From DASRCB01 sp035653295 (GTDB lineage: Bacteria > Acidobacteriota > Terriglobia > Bryobacterales > Bryobacteraceae), in assembly GCA_035653295.1 (NCBI GenBank), contig DASRCB010000015.1:1-29605 (forward strand): DNA of 29,605 nt, written 5' to 3'. Shown piece after piece: positions 7,221 to 14,347 of the stretch. How positions within the stretch are numbered: position 1 is the first letter of the stretch; each line of letters starts with the position of its first letter. A model generated the notes under the pieces. The model was not told the origin of the DNA and did not search any database. It saw nothing but the letters and a program-made list of their open reading frames with translations. A program made the translations under genes and the position numbers.

Positions 7221-7656
7221 GTCGCCGCCACAGTTCCGCCCACGGGCGGAGTGTGTCATACGTTTCCAGCGCGTCGGCAAACGCTGCCGGCGTGATCGGC
7301 TTCATCAGGTAGCAGCGGACATTCAGCCGGTACTTTTGAATAACCAGATCGCGTTCGAGTTCGGAGCCGGTCGCCACACAGAGCGGTATGTCGGCGCAGT
7401 GGTCGGCGGATCGGATGGCTGCGAGCACCTCGATTCCGGAGACCCTTGGCAGGTTGAGATCGAGAATGATCAGATCCGGGCGCTCCCCCGCCCGGAGCGC
7501 CCTGAGCGCCGCCTCGCCGTCACGCGCCACCGAGATCCGGTGCGGAAACTCGCCCTCGCACATCATGAGCCGCAGCCAGTGGATATCGGCGACGTTGTCC
7601 TCCACCAGCAGGATCGACAACGGGCAGGGCTGAGGAGCAGGTGCCGGATCCGCCAT
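7210..7656 (-). CDS. Single-domain response regulator receiver, Rcp1-like
   Basis: A 148-residue receiver domain with no output domain. Conserved residues are present: acidic pair E19/D20 (LLVEDN), phosphoacceptor D66 in LIILDLNLPRVSG, switch Thr/Ser in CVATGSE (about T96), and K119 in CYLMKPIT. The wording and the short extension match stand-alone regulators of the Rcp1/cyanobacterial-phytochrome type, which accept phosphate from a hybrid or phytochrome-like kinase; no kinase gene is in the window. ATG 7656 has only a weak upstream GGA. A second, degenerate receiver gene lies divergently upstream (7831-8208). Confidence 0.9.
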   Translation of the reverse strand: MADPAPAPQPCPLSILLVEDNVADIHWLRLMMCEGEFPHRISVARDGEAALRALRAGERPDLIILDLNLPRVSGIEVLAAIRSADHCADIPLCVATGSELERDLVIQKYRLNVRCYLMKPITPAAFADALETYDTLRPWAELWRRLSR

Positions 7657-7745
7657 TTATGGTCCGCCATACATCAGACGCGCTTGCGGAGAGGGATGTA
7701 CGTCGCTTTACGGTGAGCCGGAGCACTGTGCGCCGTTGCGGCGAT

Positions 7746-7753
7746 GCTAAAAT
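7746..7753 (+). promoter_or_regulatory. Candidate extended -10 promoter (TGC TAAAAT)
   Basis: TGC followed by TAAAAT (7748-7753) resembles an extended -10 element for the receiver-like gene at 7831, giving a leader of about 70 nt. No clear -35 is visible at 16-18 nt upstream, as is common with extended -10 promoters. Confidence 0.4.
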
Positions 7754-7830
7754 ACGAGAAGCCTTCCATTTGTTCGCGCTCCGAACGATTGCAAAGCAGC
7801 TTAATTTCAGGGGGTCACGACACGGCGCTT

Positions 7831-8208
7831 ATGCCGAAGCAGGACAAGAGGGTTCTGGCTGTAGTCGACGATCTGTTGTTCACGGTCAAGATCGGCGACG
7901 CCGCAAAACGGGCCGGATTGACGCCCGAATTCGTCAAATCCGAGCACGACGTCATGGCAAAGGCCAGGGAAAAGCCGCTGCTCATCATCCTCGATCTGAA
8001 CGCGGCGTCCGTGCAGCCGGTGGACCTCATCGCCAAACTGAAGGCCGAGCCGGAAACCAAGGCCGTAAGCCTCATTGCCTATCTTTCGCACATTCAGGGT
8101 GAACTGAAGCAGCGCGCGCATGAGGCCGGGGCGGACATGGTCATGACCCGCTCGGCGTTTTCGCAGAATCTGCCGCAACTGCTCAAACGCCACGCCGGCG
8201 TGGTCTGA
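7831..8208 (+). CDS. Receiver-like protein with altered conserved lysine (pseudo-receiver)
   Basis: A 125-residue CheY-like fold. The hydrophobic strand/acidic pattern RVLAVVDDLLFT (D13/D14) and LLIILDLNAAS (D55 in the phosphoacceptor position) are kept. The nearly invariant lysine after strand 5 is replaced, reading MVMTRSAF with R107, and the switch Thr/Ser region reads IAYLSHIQGELKQRA. The protein may thus be non-phosphorylated or respond differently. There is no output domain. ATG 7831 is chosen because the receiver fold begins there; an in-frame ATG at 7744 overlaps the candidate promoter. The nearest purine run is GGGGG at about 7810, too far to be a good Shine-Dalgarno. It is divergent from the canonical response regulator at 7210-7656. 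The partner is unknown. Confidence 0.8.
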   Translation: MPKQDKRVLAVVDDLLFTVKIGDAAKRAGLTPEFVKSEHDVMAKAREKPLLIILDLNAASVQPVDLIAKLKAEPETKAVSLIAYLSHIQGELKQRAHEAGADMVMTRSAFSQNLPQLLKRHAGVV

Positions 8209-8220
8209 AGACTCCCCAGC

Positions 8221-8235
8221 TCGGCGCTACGCCGA
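8221..8235. terminator. Weak hairpin after the pseudo-receiver gene
   Basis: TCGGCG (8221-8226), loop CTA, CGCCGA (8230-8235) forms a perfect 6-bp stem 12 nt after the stop at 8208. Only TT follows, so intrinsic termination would be inefficient. Confidence 0.35.
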
Positions 8236-8319
8236 TTCTGACGTGCTGCTTCCCGCAGCCGCGCTCCTGATCCCGGCGAGAGGAACGGCGCCGCAAAGCG
8301 ACATACCTATGCCATACGG

Positions 8320-8339
8320 CGCGCCCGATGCAGGGCGCG
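8320..8339. other. Perfect 7-bp GC hairpin in the leader of the radical SAM gene
   Basis: CGCGCCC (8320-8326), loop GATGCA, GGGCGCG (8333-8339) lies 22 nt upstream of ATG 8362. It could affect translation initiation or terminate upstream transcription. No T-tract follows. Confidence 0.45.
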
Positions 8340-8361
8340 GGCCGGCCTGCGCCAGAACTCG

Positions 8362-9684
8362 ATGCCGAAACTCCTGCTGATTACCGCATCGTCGGATGAG
8401 ATTCGCCGCGCGCGAAAATCGCGGTTCCTGAATTTTCAGCAGATCACGATGCCGTATCTGGCCGCGAGAGTTCCTGCCGATTGGGACGTCGTTCACGTCG
8501 ATGAGGAGGCCGAACCGATCGACCCGACCATGAAACCCGACGTGGTAGGCATCACGTTTCACACACCGAGCGCTTATCACGCCTACAACGTGGCGGCCCG
8601 GTTCCGGTCCGAGGGAGCATGCGTGGCCATGGGCGGTCCTCACGTGTCCTCGCTGCCCGAGGAGGCGCTGGAACATGCTGACGTGATTTTCGTCGGCGAA
8701 GCGGAGGGCCTCTGGGAAGAGTTCCTGCATGCTTTCGTCAGAGGAACCTGGCGGCGCGTTTACCGCAGCTCCGGCCCACAGTCTCTGGCTGCCGTCCCCA
8801 TGTCGCGCAAACCGCTCTTTCACCGAAGAGACCTGACCAGCGGGGTCCTCTTTGCCACAAGGGGATGTCCGAACGTGTGCGATTTCTGCTCCATCCCGGT
8901 GATGTATGGGCGCGGGCTGCGCAGGCGCCCTGTTGCCGAAGTTGCCGCGGAATACGCTTCTTTCAGCGGGAAGCGAATTATTTTCTGGGATGAGAACATG
9001 ACCGGCGACAGACAATACGCCAAAGACTTATTCCGCGCCATCGCACCCCATCGGAAGTGGTGGAGCAGCCAGGCCACCATCCAGGCCGCCCGCGATGACG
9101 AGCTTCTGGACGCGGCAGCGAGGAGTGGGTGCAGGCAGTTGTTTTTTGGGCTCGAATCCGTCTCACAGGCCAGCATGAACGAGGCTCGAAAGGCGTTCAA
9201 CCGCGTGGACGATTATGCGAGCGCAATCGCGCGGGTGCATGCGCACGGCATCGCCGTACAGGCCGGAATTGTTTTCGGGTTCGATCACGATACCCCGGAC
9301 ATTTTCAAAACTACGCTCGATTTCCTTGAGCAGACCGGCGTTCAGAACGCGACGTTCAATATCCTGACGCCCTTTCCAGGCACGCCGCTCTTTCGGCGGC
9401 TCGACAGCCAGCGGCGCATCCTGACCCGCGACTGGCGCAAATACAACGGTCGCACCGACGTGGTGTTTCAGCCCGTGCAGATGAGCACCGGCGAATTGCT
9501 GGCGGGCTTTCGTTACGCCAATCAGCGCTTCTATTCTGTTTCCAGCGTGGCCAAACGGCTGTGGCGCTCGCCCGTCCAGCTGTGGTGGACTCTGCCGCTC
9601 AATCTGGCGTACGCGGCGTCATGGGCCAGGGCGCAGGTGCGATATTTTGAATCGCCCCAGGCCGCGAAGGCTCCGATTTTCTAG
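8362..9684 (+). CDS. B12-binding-domain radical SAM protein (B12-type N-domain, catalytic activity unknown)
   Basis: A 440-residue protein. Residues 1-125 form a Rossmann-like cobalamin-binding-type domain (DVVGITFHTPSAYHAY, VAMGGPHVSSLPEEALEHAD, VIFVGEAEG), without the DxHxxG lower-ligand motif, so base-off or no histidine ligation is likely. The radical SAM motif is C169-x3-C173-x2-C176 in TRGCPNVCDFCSIP. Downstream IIFWDENMT, LFFGLESVSQASM and GIVFGFDHDTPDIF fit the barrel of the B12-radical SAM superfamily (methyltransfer, C-C bond formation or ring rearrangement on natural products, lipids or cofactors). The C-terminus (RSPVQLWWTLPLNLAYAASW) is hydrophobic and may contact the membrane. 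No biosynthetic neighbours identify the substrate. The start ATG 8362 has no clear Shine-Dalgarno. It is followed at once by palindromic repeats. Confidence 0.9.
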   Translation: MPKLLLITASSDEIRRARKSRFLNFQQITMPYLAARVPADWDVVHVDEEAEPIDPTMKPDVVGITFHTPSAYHAYNVAARFRSEGACVAMGGPHVSSLPEEALEHADVIFVGEAEGLWEEFLHAFVRGTWRRVYRSSGPQSLAAVPMSRKPLFHRRDLTSGVLFATRGCPNVCDFCSIPVMYGRGLRRRPVAEVAAEYASFSGKRIIFWDENMTGDRQYAKDLFRAIAPHRKWWSSQATIQAARDDELLDAAARSGCRQLFFGLESVSQASMNEARKAFNRVDDYASAIARVHAHGIAVQAGIVFGFDHDTPDIFKTTLDFLEQTGVQNATFNILTPFPGTPLFRRLDSQRRILTRDWRKYNGRTDVVFQPVQMSTGELLAGFRYANQRFYSVSSVAKRLWRSPVQLWWTLPLNLAYAASWARAQVRYFESPQAAKAPIF

Positions 9685-9686
9685 TG

Positions 9687-9707
9687 GTGCATGCCTTTGG
9701 CTTGCAC
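9687..9707 (+). repeat. Palindromic repeat unit (one arm mismatch)
   Basis: GTGCATGCC, loop TTT, GGCTTGCAC. It pairs at 8 of 9 positions and begins 2 nt after the radical SAM stop codon. Confidence 0.8.
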
Positions 9708-9771
9708 AAAGATGATCGACTGCGGACCGGAAGGCCCAGGCGCGTCGCCATCGCCTCGCTACTCAAGTACT

Positions 9772-9790
9772 CCATGCCATTGGCTCGCAC
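9772..9790 (+). repeat. Degenerate palindromic repeat unit
   Basis: CCATGCC, loop ATT, GGCTCGCAC is a decayed copy of the same family with several arm mismatches. It is recognised mainly by its position between better copies. Confidence 0.45.
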
Positions 9791-9799
9791 CTTTGTAGA

Positions 9800-9837
9800 G
9801 CAGGCCTTTGGCCTGCACGTGCAAGCCGAAGGCTTGC
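9800..9837 (+). repeat. Two tandem palindromic repeat units
   Basis: GCAGGCC (9800-9806), loop TTT, GGCCTGC (9810-9816) and GCAAGCC (9821-9827), loop GAA, GGCTTGC (9831-9837) are both perfect 7-bp stems. They are joined by ACGT, so that the junction GCACGTGC is itself a palindrome. Confidence 0.8.
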
Positions 9838-9875
9838 GCCACAATCGGCATTTCAGCAGAATGTCCAGACTCCAG

Positions 9876-9896
9876 GTGCATGCCTTTGGCTTGCAC
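9876..9896 (+). repeat. Palindromic repeat unit identical to the one at 9687
   Basis: GTGCATGCC, loop TTT, GGCTTGCAC: the same bases as 9687-9707, including the arm mismatch, which suggests recent duplication or conversion. The rest of 9685-10002 holds no convincing gene; short frames across it only translate the repeats (AFGLH-type peptides). TATCCT at 9981-9986 is a possible -10. Confidence 0.8.
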
Positions 9897-10002
9897 GCTT
9901 AAAGATCTTCTCAAGACGCCCAGCACCTCCGCGACGCGGCAAACCAGTACGCGTCCTGACTGCCTAAAACAATTTTGGTTTATCCTGTTTTCAGGCATCG
10001 TC

Positions 10003-10623
10003 GTGCGTCCGCCAGTGCTCATCCTCCGCGCAGAAAACGATTCGCATCCCCTGCTCGCGTGGTGTGGTGCTGTCGTCGCGATCGCCATCCTCGCTTGCGT
10101 CTGGGCCCTGGATGCCGCGGTTACCTACCGCGCCAGGCGGCTCTATGCCATCGCGCAAACCGATCTGGCGTCGGTAGCCATCGCGCAAAAGCTGAAGCCG
10201 GTCGAACCGACCACGGGACTGGAACCCCGCCCCTCTTCAAACACGGCGCCGAGCACGGACGCCCCGCCGGCAACACAGGCCAGCAGGGAGGAATACCTGC
10301 CGCTTCCTCCCGATGAGCTCCTTCTGCCGCCTGGCCCCGAGGGCGCCAGCGCGAAACTCACGCTCGACAACCGAACGCATTCGAGGGTCACGATTCAACT
10401 CAGCGGACCGGTTGCCCAAACCGTCAATCTGGGCCAGAACGCCTCCCAAACACTGGATATTCCATCAGGCGACTATGAGTTGGTCGCCCGCGCGAGCGGC
10501 GATGAGGTCCGGTTCGCCGGGGCCCGCAGGTACGCGGCGACAGCCCGCTACCGGCAACTCATCCTCGATCCGGTCCCCTTAAACGAGCCGGAATTAGCCC
10601 GAAAACACCAGGCCGGTCGTTAG
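10003..10623 (+). CDS. Membrane-anchored protein of unknown function
   Basis: From GTG 10003 this is 206 residues. One membrane helix, LLAWCGAVVAIAILACVWAL, lies near residues 18-40. A Pro/Ser/Thr-rich linker follows (about residues 60-110), then a beta-rich C-terminal domain with LTLDNRTHSRVTIQLSGPVA, TLDIPSGDYELVARASG and ARYRQLILDPVP. This resembles the small beta-sandwich (PEGA- or carboxypeptidase-regulatory-like) domains that sit outside the membrane. No catalytic motif is seen and no family is recognised. The start is uncertain: the frame stays open upstream to 9808, but that part translates the palindromic repeats and is unlikely to be coding. GTG 10015 is another option. No Shine-Dalgarno is visible. 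Confidence 0.65.
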   Translation: MRPPVLILRAENDSHPLLAWCGAVVAIAILACVWALDAAVTYRARRLYAIAQTDLASVAIAQKLKPVEPTTGLEPRPSSNTAPSTDAPPATQASREEYLPLPPDELLLPPGPEGASAKLTLDNRTHSRVTIQLSGPVAQTVNLGQNASQTLDIPSGDYELVARASGDEVRFAGARRYAATARYRQLILDPVPLNEPELARKHQAGR

Positions 10624-10677
10624 CAAAGTCACAAATCTGTTCTCGAAATTCGCTGGTCGTCCGCATCTCACAAGCCC

Positions 10678-10698
10678 TATACTCTCCCGCAGGAGGAT
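10678..10698 (+). promoter_or_regulatory. -10 TATACT and Shine-Dalgarno AGGAGGAT for the hydrolase gene
   Basis: TATACT (10678-10683) is a near-consensus -10. AGGAGGAT (10691-10698) is a strong ribosome site whose core is 5 nt before ATG 10702. The -35 region is weak. The leader would be very short, with the Shine-Dalgarno close to the transcription start. Confidence 0.6.
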
Positions 10699-10701
10699 CG
10701 T

Positions 10702-11532
10702 ATGCCGCAAGTCCGAGCCAACAACATTCTCATGAACTACGACCAGCAGGGCGACGGGGAGCCCCTGATCCTGATTCCGTATCTGGCGGCCGATAGTGCC
10801 TGCTACGCCTTTCAGGTCACCGAATACTCGAAACATTTCACCTGCATCTCGGTCGATCTGCGCGGCGCGGGTAATTCGGACAAACCAGACGGCGCTTACT
10901 CGATCGAGCTGTTCGCTGACGACGTCGCGGCATTCATGCAGGCGCTTGGCGTTGAGAAAGCGCACGTCGCGGGGCTGTCGCTCGGCGCTGCCACGGGCAT
11001 GTGGCTGGCCTCCAAATACCCGGATCGCGTCAAGACCCTGTCGCTGCACAGTGCATGGACCAAAAGCGATCTCTACCTCACCACCGTCGTCGAGGGCTGG
11101 CAGTTGATTGCCAGGGCGCTGGGTAGTGTTCCGGAGATGGTGATCCGCGGCATCTTCCCCTGGTGTTTCACGCCGGAACTGTATGCGGAGCGGCCCGGCT
11201 ACATCGACGCGCTGGCCGCCTTCGTGCGCCAGAGACCCGCACAGCCGGTGGACGCGTTCATCGCCACCTCGAACGCGGTCATCGCCCACGATGCAGCAGC
11301 ACAACTGGACAAAATCCGCGTCCCAACTCAAATCACGTTCGGGCGGCATGACATGTTGACGTCGTCCCGGTTTGCCCAGGAGATCCACCGCGGCGTGACC
11401 GGCTCCGAGCTCGTCGTCTTTGAAACCTGTTCACATGCCCCAATCTATGAGAGCGTCGACGAGTTCAACGAAAAGACGCTGGCGTTTCTGAAGAAGCACT
11501 CCGGCGTCCGCTACCGCCAAACGCACGGATGA
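10702..11532 (+). CDS. Alpha/beta hydrolase
   Basis: A 276-residue single-domain alpha/beta hydrolase of the 3-oxoadipate enol-lactonase/RutD-like group. The triad is visible: nucleophile S93 in the elbow GLSLGAA, acid D217 in FGRHDMLTS and H245 in CSHAPIYE. The early loop that normally carries His-Gly for the oxyanion hole instead reads LILIPYLAADSACY, so oxyanion geometry is unusual. VDLRGAGNSDKP (residues 51-62) is the typical strand-4 region. The likely substrate is a small ester, lactone or amide; the context gives no pathway. The start is supported by AGGAGGAT upstream. It converges with the YncE-like gene, with only 6 nt between the stops. Confidence 0.9.
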   Translation: MPQVRANNILMNYDQQGDGEPLILIPYLAADSACYAFQVTEYSKHFTCISVDLRGAGNSDKPDGAYSIELFADDVAAFMQALGVEKAHVAGLSLGAATGMWLASKYPDRVKTLSLHSAWTKSDLYLTTVVEGWQLIARALGSVPEMVIRGIFPWCFTPELYAERPGYIDALAAFVRQRPAQPVDAFIATSNAVIAHDAAAQLDKIRVPTQITFGRHDMLTSSRFAQEIHRGVTGSELVVFETCSHAPIYESVDEFNEKTLAFLKKHSGVRYRQTHG

Positions 11533-11538
11533 CGGCGG

Positions 11539-12531
11539 TCAGGGCACGTTGACGATCAGAACGCGCTTTGGCGCTCTGCCGGTCTTCGGGCGCGCCAGCT
11601 CGCGCTGGGTACGAGCGTCGATGATCGAGCAATCGTCCGAATCGCTGTTGCTGACCGCGCAGTAGCGGCCATCGGGAGAGAAGGCGATCCAGTTGGGACA
11701 CTTGCCGACGTGAATCATGGCTGACGTCTTCCGCGTACCCAGGTCATAGACGTAAACTCCGCCGTCGGCAAGGCTGGTCACCCACAGCTGCTTTCCATCC
11801 GGTGTCAGGGCCAGCCCGTGCGTGGGCGTGTTCCGCTCCAGCGGACAGTCCAGCGGCGGCGCCGACGGCAGCTGTACCCGCTCCATGATTCTGCGCCCGG
11901 GAATATCCGCGATCACGAACCCATGCAGATCGGTGAGGGCGCTGTAGAGCGTTTTTTCGTCGTTGGACACGGCGAACGGCCGGGGGATGCCGCCGGTCGG
12001 GATCCGGCCGGAGTAAGCCATTGTCTTTACGTCGACGATGTCCACCTCTTTGTCCCCCATCGAGGACACATAAAGGTGGTTACTGCCGCCGGTATTGAAG
12101 CAGTTGTGCGGGTCCCGGATCGGAAGCACCTTCACCACTTTCTTCAGACTCATGTCCACGATATCCACGCTGTTGCCGTCGCGAATCGGGACGCCAACGT
12201 ATCGTCCGTCCGGCGTTGCGGCGCATTGATTCGGGCTGCCGGTCAACGCGATCGTATCCAGAATGCGTCCGGTGGCGGTGTCGATGCTCTTCAGAGTCTT
12301 CTCGGATTCAATCGTCGTGAACAGCGTTCGTCCATCGGAGGCCGCGCACAGACCGTGCGGCTCACGGCCGACTTTGATGGTCTCCGCCACGCTGAGCCTT
12401 CCGAGGTCGATCACCGTGAGATCGTCGCCGAGGCTGTTGTCCACATAGAGCAACGTCCGGGGGTGGCCCGCGGATGCCGCCAGAGCGGTCGCCGCTGAAA
12501 CCACGAGCAGCAGCAGAACAGGAGTCCGCAT
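11539..12531 (-). CDS. Secreted YncE-family beta-propeller protein
   Basis: A 330-residue exported protein. The signal peptide MRTPVLLLLVVSAATALAAS is followed by seven-bladed-propeller repeats. Each blade has a pattern such as LLYVDNSLGDDLTVIDLG, VDIVDMSLKKVVKVLPI, VDIVDVKTMAYSGRIPTGG or VYVYDLGTRKTSAMIHVG. The recurring P-x-G and S-x-D-G-x-Y turns (SPDGRYCAVSNSDSD, TPDGKQLWVTS) are typical of YncE/cytochrome-cd1-like propellers. Such proteins are periplasmic or surface binding scaffolds; no heme motif (CxxCH) is present. Ligand or partner is unknown. ATG 12531 is chosen because it begins the signal peptide; the frame stays open upstream but has no signal-like sequence. TACACT lies 11 nt before this ATG. 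Confidence 0.85.
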   Translation of the reverse strand: MRTPVLLLLVVSAATALAASAGHPRTLLYVDNSLGDDLTVIDLGRLSVAETIKVGREPHGLCAASDGRTLFTTIESEKTLKSIDTATGRILDTIALTGSPNQCAATPDGRYVGVPIRDGNSVDIVDMSLKKVVKVLPIRDPHNCFNTGGSNHLYVSSMGDKEVDIVDVKTMAYSGRIPTGGIPRPFAVSNDEKTLYSALTDLHGFVIADIPGRRIMERVQLPSAPPLDCPLERNTPTHGLALTPDGKQLWVTSLADGGVYVYDLGTRKTSAMIHVGKCPNWIAFSPDGRYCAVSNSDSDDCSIIDARTQRELARPKTGRAPKRVLIVNVP

Positions 12532-12593
12532 CGATGTGGTCCAGTGTACATCCGCCCTCCTGAAAGAACCGCGTGCGCCAACCCCGCGCTTCA

Positions 12594-12599
12594 TATCAT
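12594..12599 (+). promoter_or_regulatory. Candidate leaderless-type -10 element TATCAT for the YbjQ-like gene
   Basis: TATCAT, then GTCCAT, then ATG 12606. The 6-nt gap matches the distance from a -10 hexamer to the transcription start, and no Shine-Dalgarno is present. The same hexamer and gap precede xerD. Confidence 0.5.
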
Positions 12600-12605
12600 G
12601 TCCAT

Positions 12606-12962
12606 ATGACTGCCGACCCGTATCTGCCACATCACATGGTGACCACGGCCTTCGTGCTTGATGGCTTCCGCATCAAACAGAACCTCGGCGTCGTGCGCGG
12701 CATCACCGTCCGCTCCCGTTCCGTCCTTGGAACGATCGGCGGCGCGCTCCAGACCATCGTCGGCGGCAACATCACCATGTTCACCGAGCTTTGCGAGAAG
12801 GCGCGGACTGAGGCGTTCGATCTGATGGTGGCCCACGCTGCCGCGCTCGGCGCCAACGCCATCATCGGCATGCGCTACGACGCCAACGATGTCATGGACG
12901 GCGTCACCGAAGTGCTCGCCTACGGCACGGCTGTGATCGTCGAGGCCGCCAGCGTACCCTGA
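12606..12962 (+). CDS. YbjQ/UPF0145 family protein
   Basis: A 118-residue cytoplasmic protein. The sequence follows the UPF0145 (YbjQ) pattern closely: VVRGITVRSRSVLGTIGGAL near residues 29-48, then QTIVGGNITMFTELCEKARTEAFDLMV, and the signature HAAALGANAIIGMRYDAN. The C-terminal strand is EVLAYGTAVIV. The family forms a symmetrical oligomer (pentamer in known structures) with unknown function, perhaps heavy-metal or small-ligand binding. Length is normal for the family. The start is set by homology and by TATCAT 6 nt upstream. It is divergent from the YncE-like gene and only 10 nt before the next gene, so those two are probably cotranscribed. Confidence 0.93.
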   Translation: MTADPYLPHHMVTTAFVLDGFRIKQNLGVVRGITVRSRSVLGTIGGALQTIVGGNITMFTELCEKARTEAFDLMVAHAAALGANAIIGMRYDANDVMDGVTEVLAYGTAVIVEAASVP

Positions 12963-12972
12963 AATCAGGACT

Positions 12973-14331
12973 ATGCTGCTCGCCTTCCTTGCGCTCGCCG
13001 GTGTCACCAGCTGGATTCCGGCGCGGTGGTATTCACACGACCCCGCCTCGCTCGATCTGCTCACGAAATACACACCTGTCAACTGCGTCCTCCTGGAGAA
13101 GGCAGATTGGTCCGCGCCGTTCAACGCCGCCGCCGCTCAGCGGGGCATCGCCACCCTGGGGATCGTTCACCGCTCCGCCGATGCGCTGGAAGAGGGCCGG
13201 CGAGCCGCGGCGCAGGGCATGACCGGCGTGGTCCTGCTCGGCGACTTTCCTGACGGCGCCGTCGCCGCGCTCGAGGATTCGAAGATCCTCACCATCGACC
13301 TGCCTTCCCGCTCCCATCTGCGCCTGCACCAGCACCCGCGCGTCATCGGCACATATCAGGGCGTCTGGCCCGGCATCCAGGTACAGGAGAACGGCATCAG
13401 TGTATCGGGCCCCAGCGGCTCGCCCTGGATCGACACCAACACCGGATTCCTCCGCTTCCTGAGAGCGATCCGCAGCGAGCCCATCTGGATCGCCAACACG
13501 CCTCCCGAGAAGATGGTCATCACCCCGCAACGGTACGTCCAGGCAGTGGCCGACGCCGAAGCCGCCGGCGCGCACTGGGTGGTGGCGCTCGATTCGGACT
13601 TCAACAAGCGCCTGCTCGCCGGAGACGCCAAAACGCTGGCCGGATGGCGGGAGATCGGAACCGTCATGCGCTTCTACGCGGATCACCCCCAGTGGTCGGA
13701 GATGCGCGCTTACAGCACGCTTGCTCTGGTGGAGGACACCAACAGCGCTCTGCTCTCCGGCGGTATCCTCGACATGCTCGCCACCAAGCACACCACCGTC
13801 CGGGCCGTAGCCAGCAACCAGCTCACTCCGGCGACCCTGAACGGCGAGAAGATGGCCGCCGACGTCGATCCCGCGGCGTTGACGCCGGAGCAGCGCGACC
13901 TGCTGAAGGCGTGGACCCGCCAGGGCAATACCCTCCTTACCGCGCCTCCCGGCTGGAAGATGCCGGTGGCGAAGGACGCCTCCCAGATCACCATGACCAA
14001 GGATCAGATGACGCGTCTCGATGAGATCTGGAAGGAAATGAACTCGCTGACCAGCAATCAGAATCCCGGCGCGAAGGTATTCAATGCACCCAGCACGATC
14101 TCCTACGCCGTGGAGGGCGCCGGCGGGCATCCCGTGGTGGTGCACCTGGTCAACTACTCCGATTACGCTCTGGATTCCATGACCGTGCGCCTGGTGGGCA
14201 AGTTCCAGTCGGCCATGCTGTACGCCCCCGGTGAGCCGCCCAAAAAAGCCGACATCTACGATGCCGAGGGCGGCGGTTCGGAGATTTTCATCGAAAAGCT
14301 TGGCACCGTGGGCGCGATCGTCGTGAACTGA
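12973..14331 (+). CDS. Secreted protein of unknown function, glycoside-hydrolase-like layout
   Basis: A 452-residue protein with a short N-terminal signal-like segment (MLLAFLALAGVTSWIPARWY). The body reads like an alpha/beta barrel: VNCVLLEKADWS, IATLGIVHRSAD, TGVVLLGDFPD, IGTYQGVWPGIQV, and GTVMRFYADHPQWSEMRAYS with LALVEDTNSALLSGG. A C-terminal beta domain follows (VVVHLVNYSDYALDSMTVRL, SAMLYAPGEPPKKADIYD). The order of barrel, glutamine-amidotransferase-like middle and beta-sandwich tail resembles GH42/GH-A-type beta-galactosidase relatives, but catalytic acids cannot be assigned with confidence. No named family is recognised. The start has a weak AGGA just upstream. It lies 10 nt after the YbjQ-like gene and 22 nt before the DUF362 gene. 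Confidence 0.75.
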   Translation: MLLAFLALAGVTSWIPARWYSHDPASLDLLTKYTPVNCVLLEKADWSAPFNAAAAQRGIATLGIVHRSADALEEGRRAAAQGMTGVVLLGDFPDGAVAALEDSKILTIDLPSRSHLRLHQHPRVIGTYQGVWPGIQVQENGISVSGPSGSPWIDTNTGFLRFLRAIRSEPIWIANTPPEKMVITPQRYVQAVADAEAAGAHWVVALDSDFNKRLLAGDAKTLAGWREIGTVMRFYADHPQWSEMRAYSTLALVEDTNSALLSGGILDMLATKHTTVRAVASNQLTPATLNGEKMAADVDPAALTPEQRDLLKAWTRQGNTLLTAPPGWKMPVAKDASQITMTKDQMTRLDEIWKEMNSLTSNQNPGAKVFNAPSTISYAVEGAGGHPVVVHLVNYSDYALDSMTVRLVGKFQSAMLYAPGEPPKKADIYDAEGGGSEIFIEKLGTVGAIVVN

Positions 14332-14341
14332 CGGCTCCTGC

Positions 14342-14347
14342 TACCCT
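14342..14347 (+). promoter_or_regulatory. Candidate leaderless-type -10 element TACCCT for the DUF362 gene
   Basis: TACCCT, then TTTGAT, then ATG 14354: again TAnnnT with a 6-nt gap and no Shine-Dalgarno. It lies in the 22-nt gap after the preceding gene, so the DUF362 gene may have its own start of transcription. Confidence 0.4.

Noticed and set aside
9687..9896. CRISPR array
   Set aside because: The repeats are short palindromes with irregular spacing and variable loops, and no Cas gene is present.
9684..9902. 72-codon frame translating AFGLH-type peptides
   Set aside because: Its sequence is produced by the palindromic repeats themselves; the same wording appears wherever the repeats occur.
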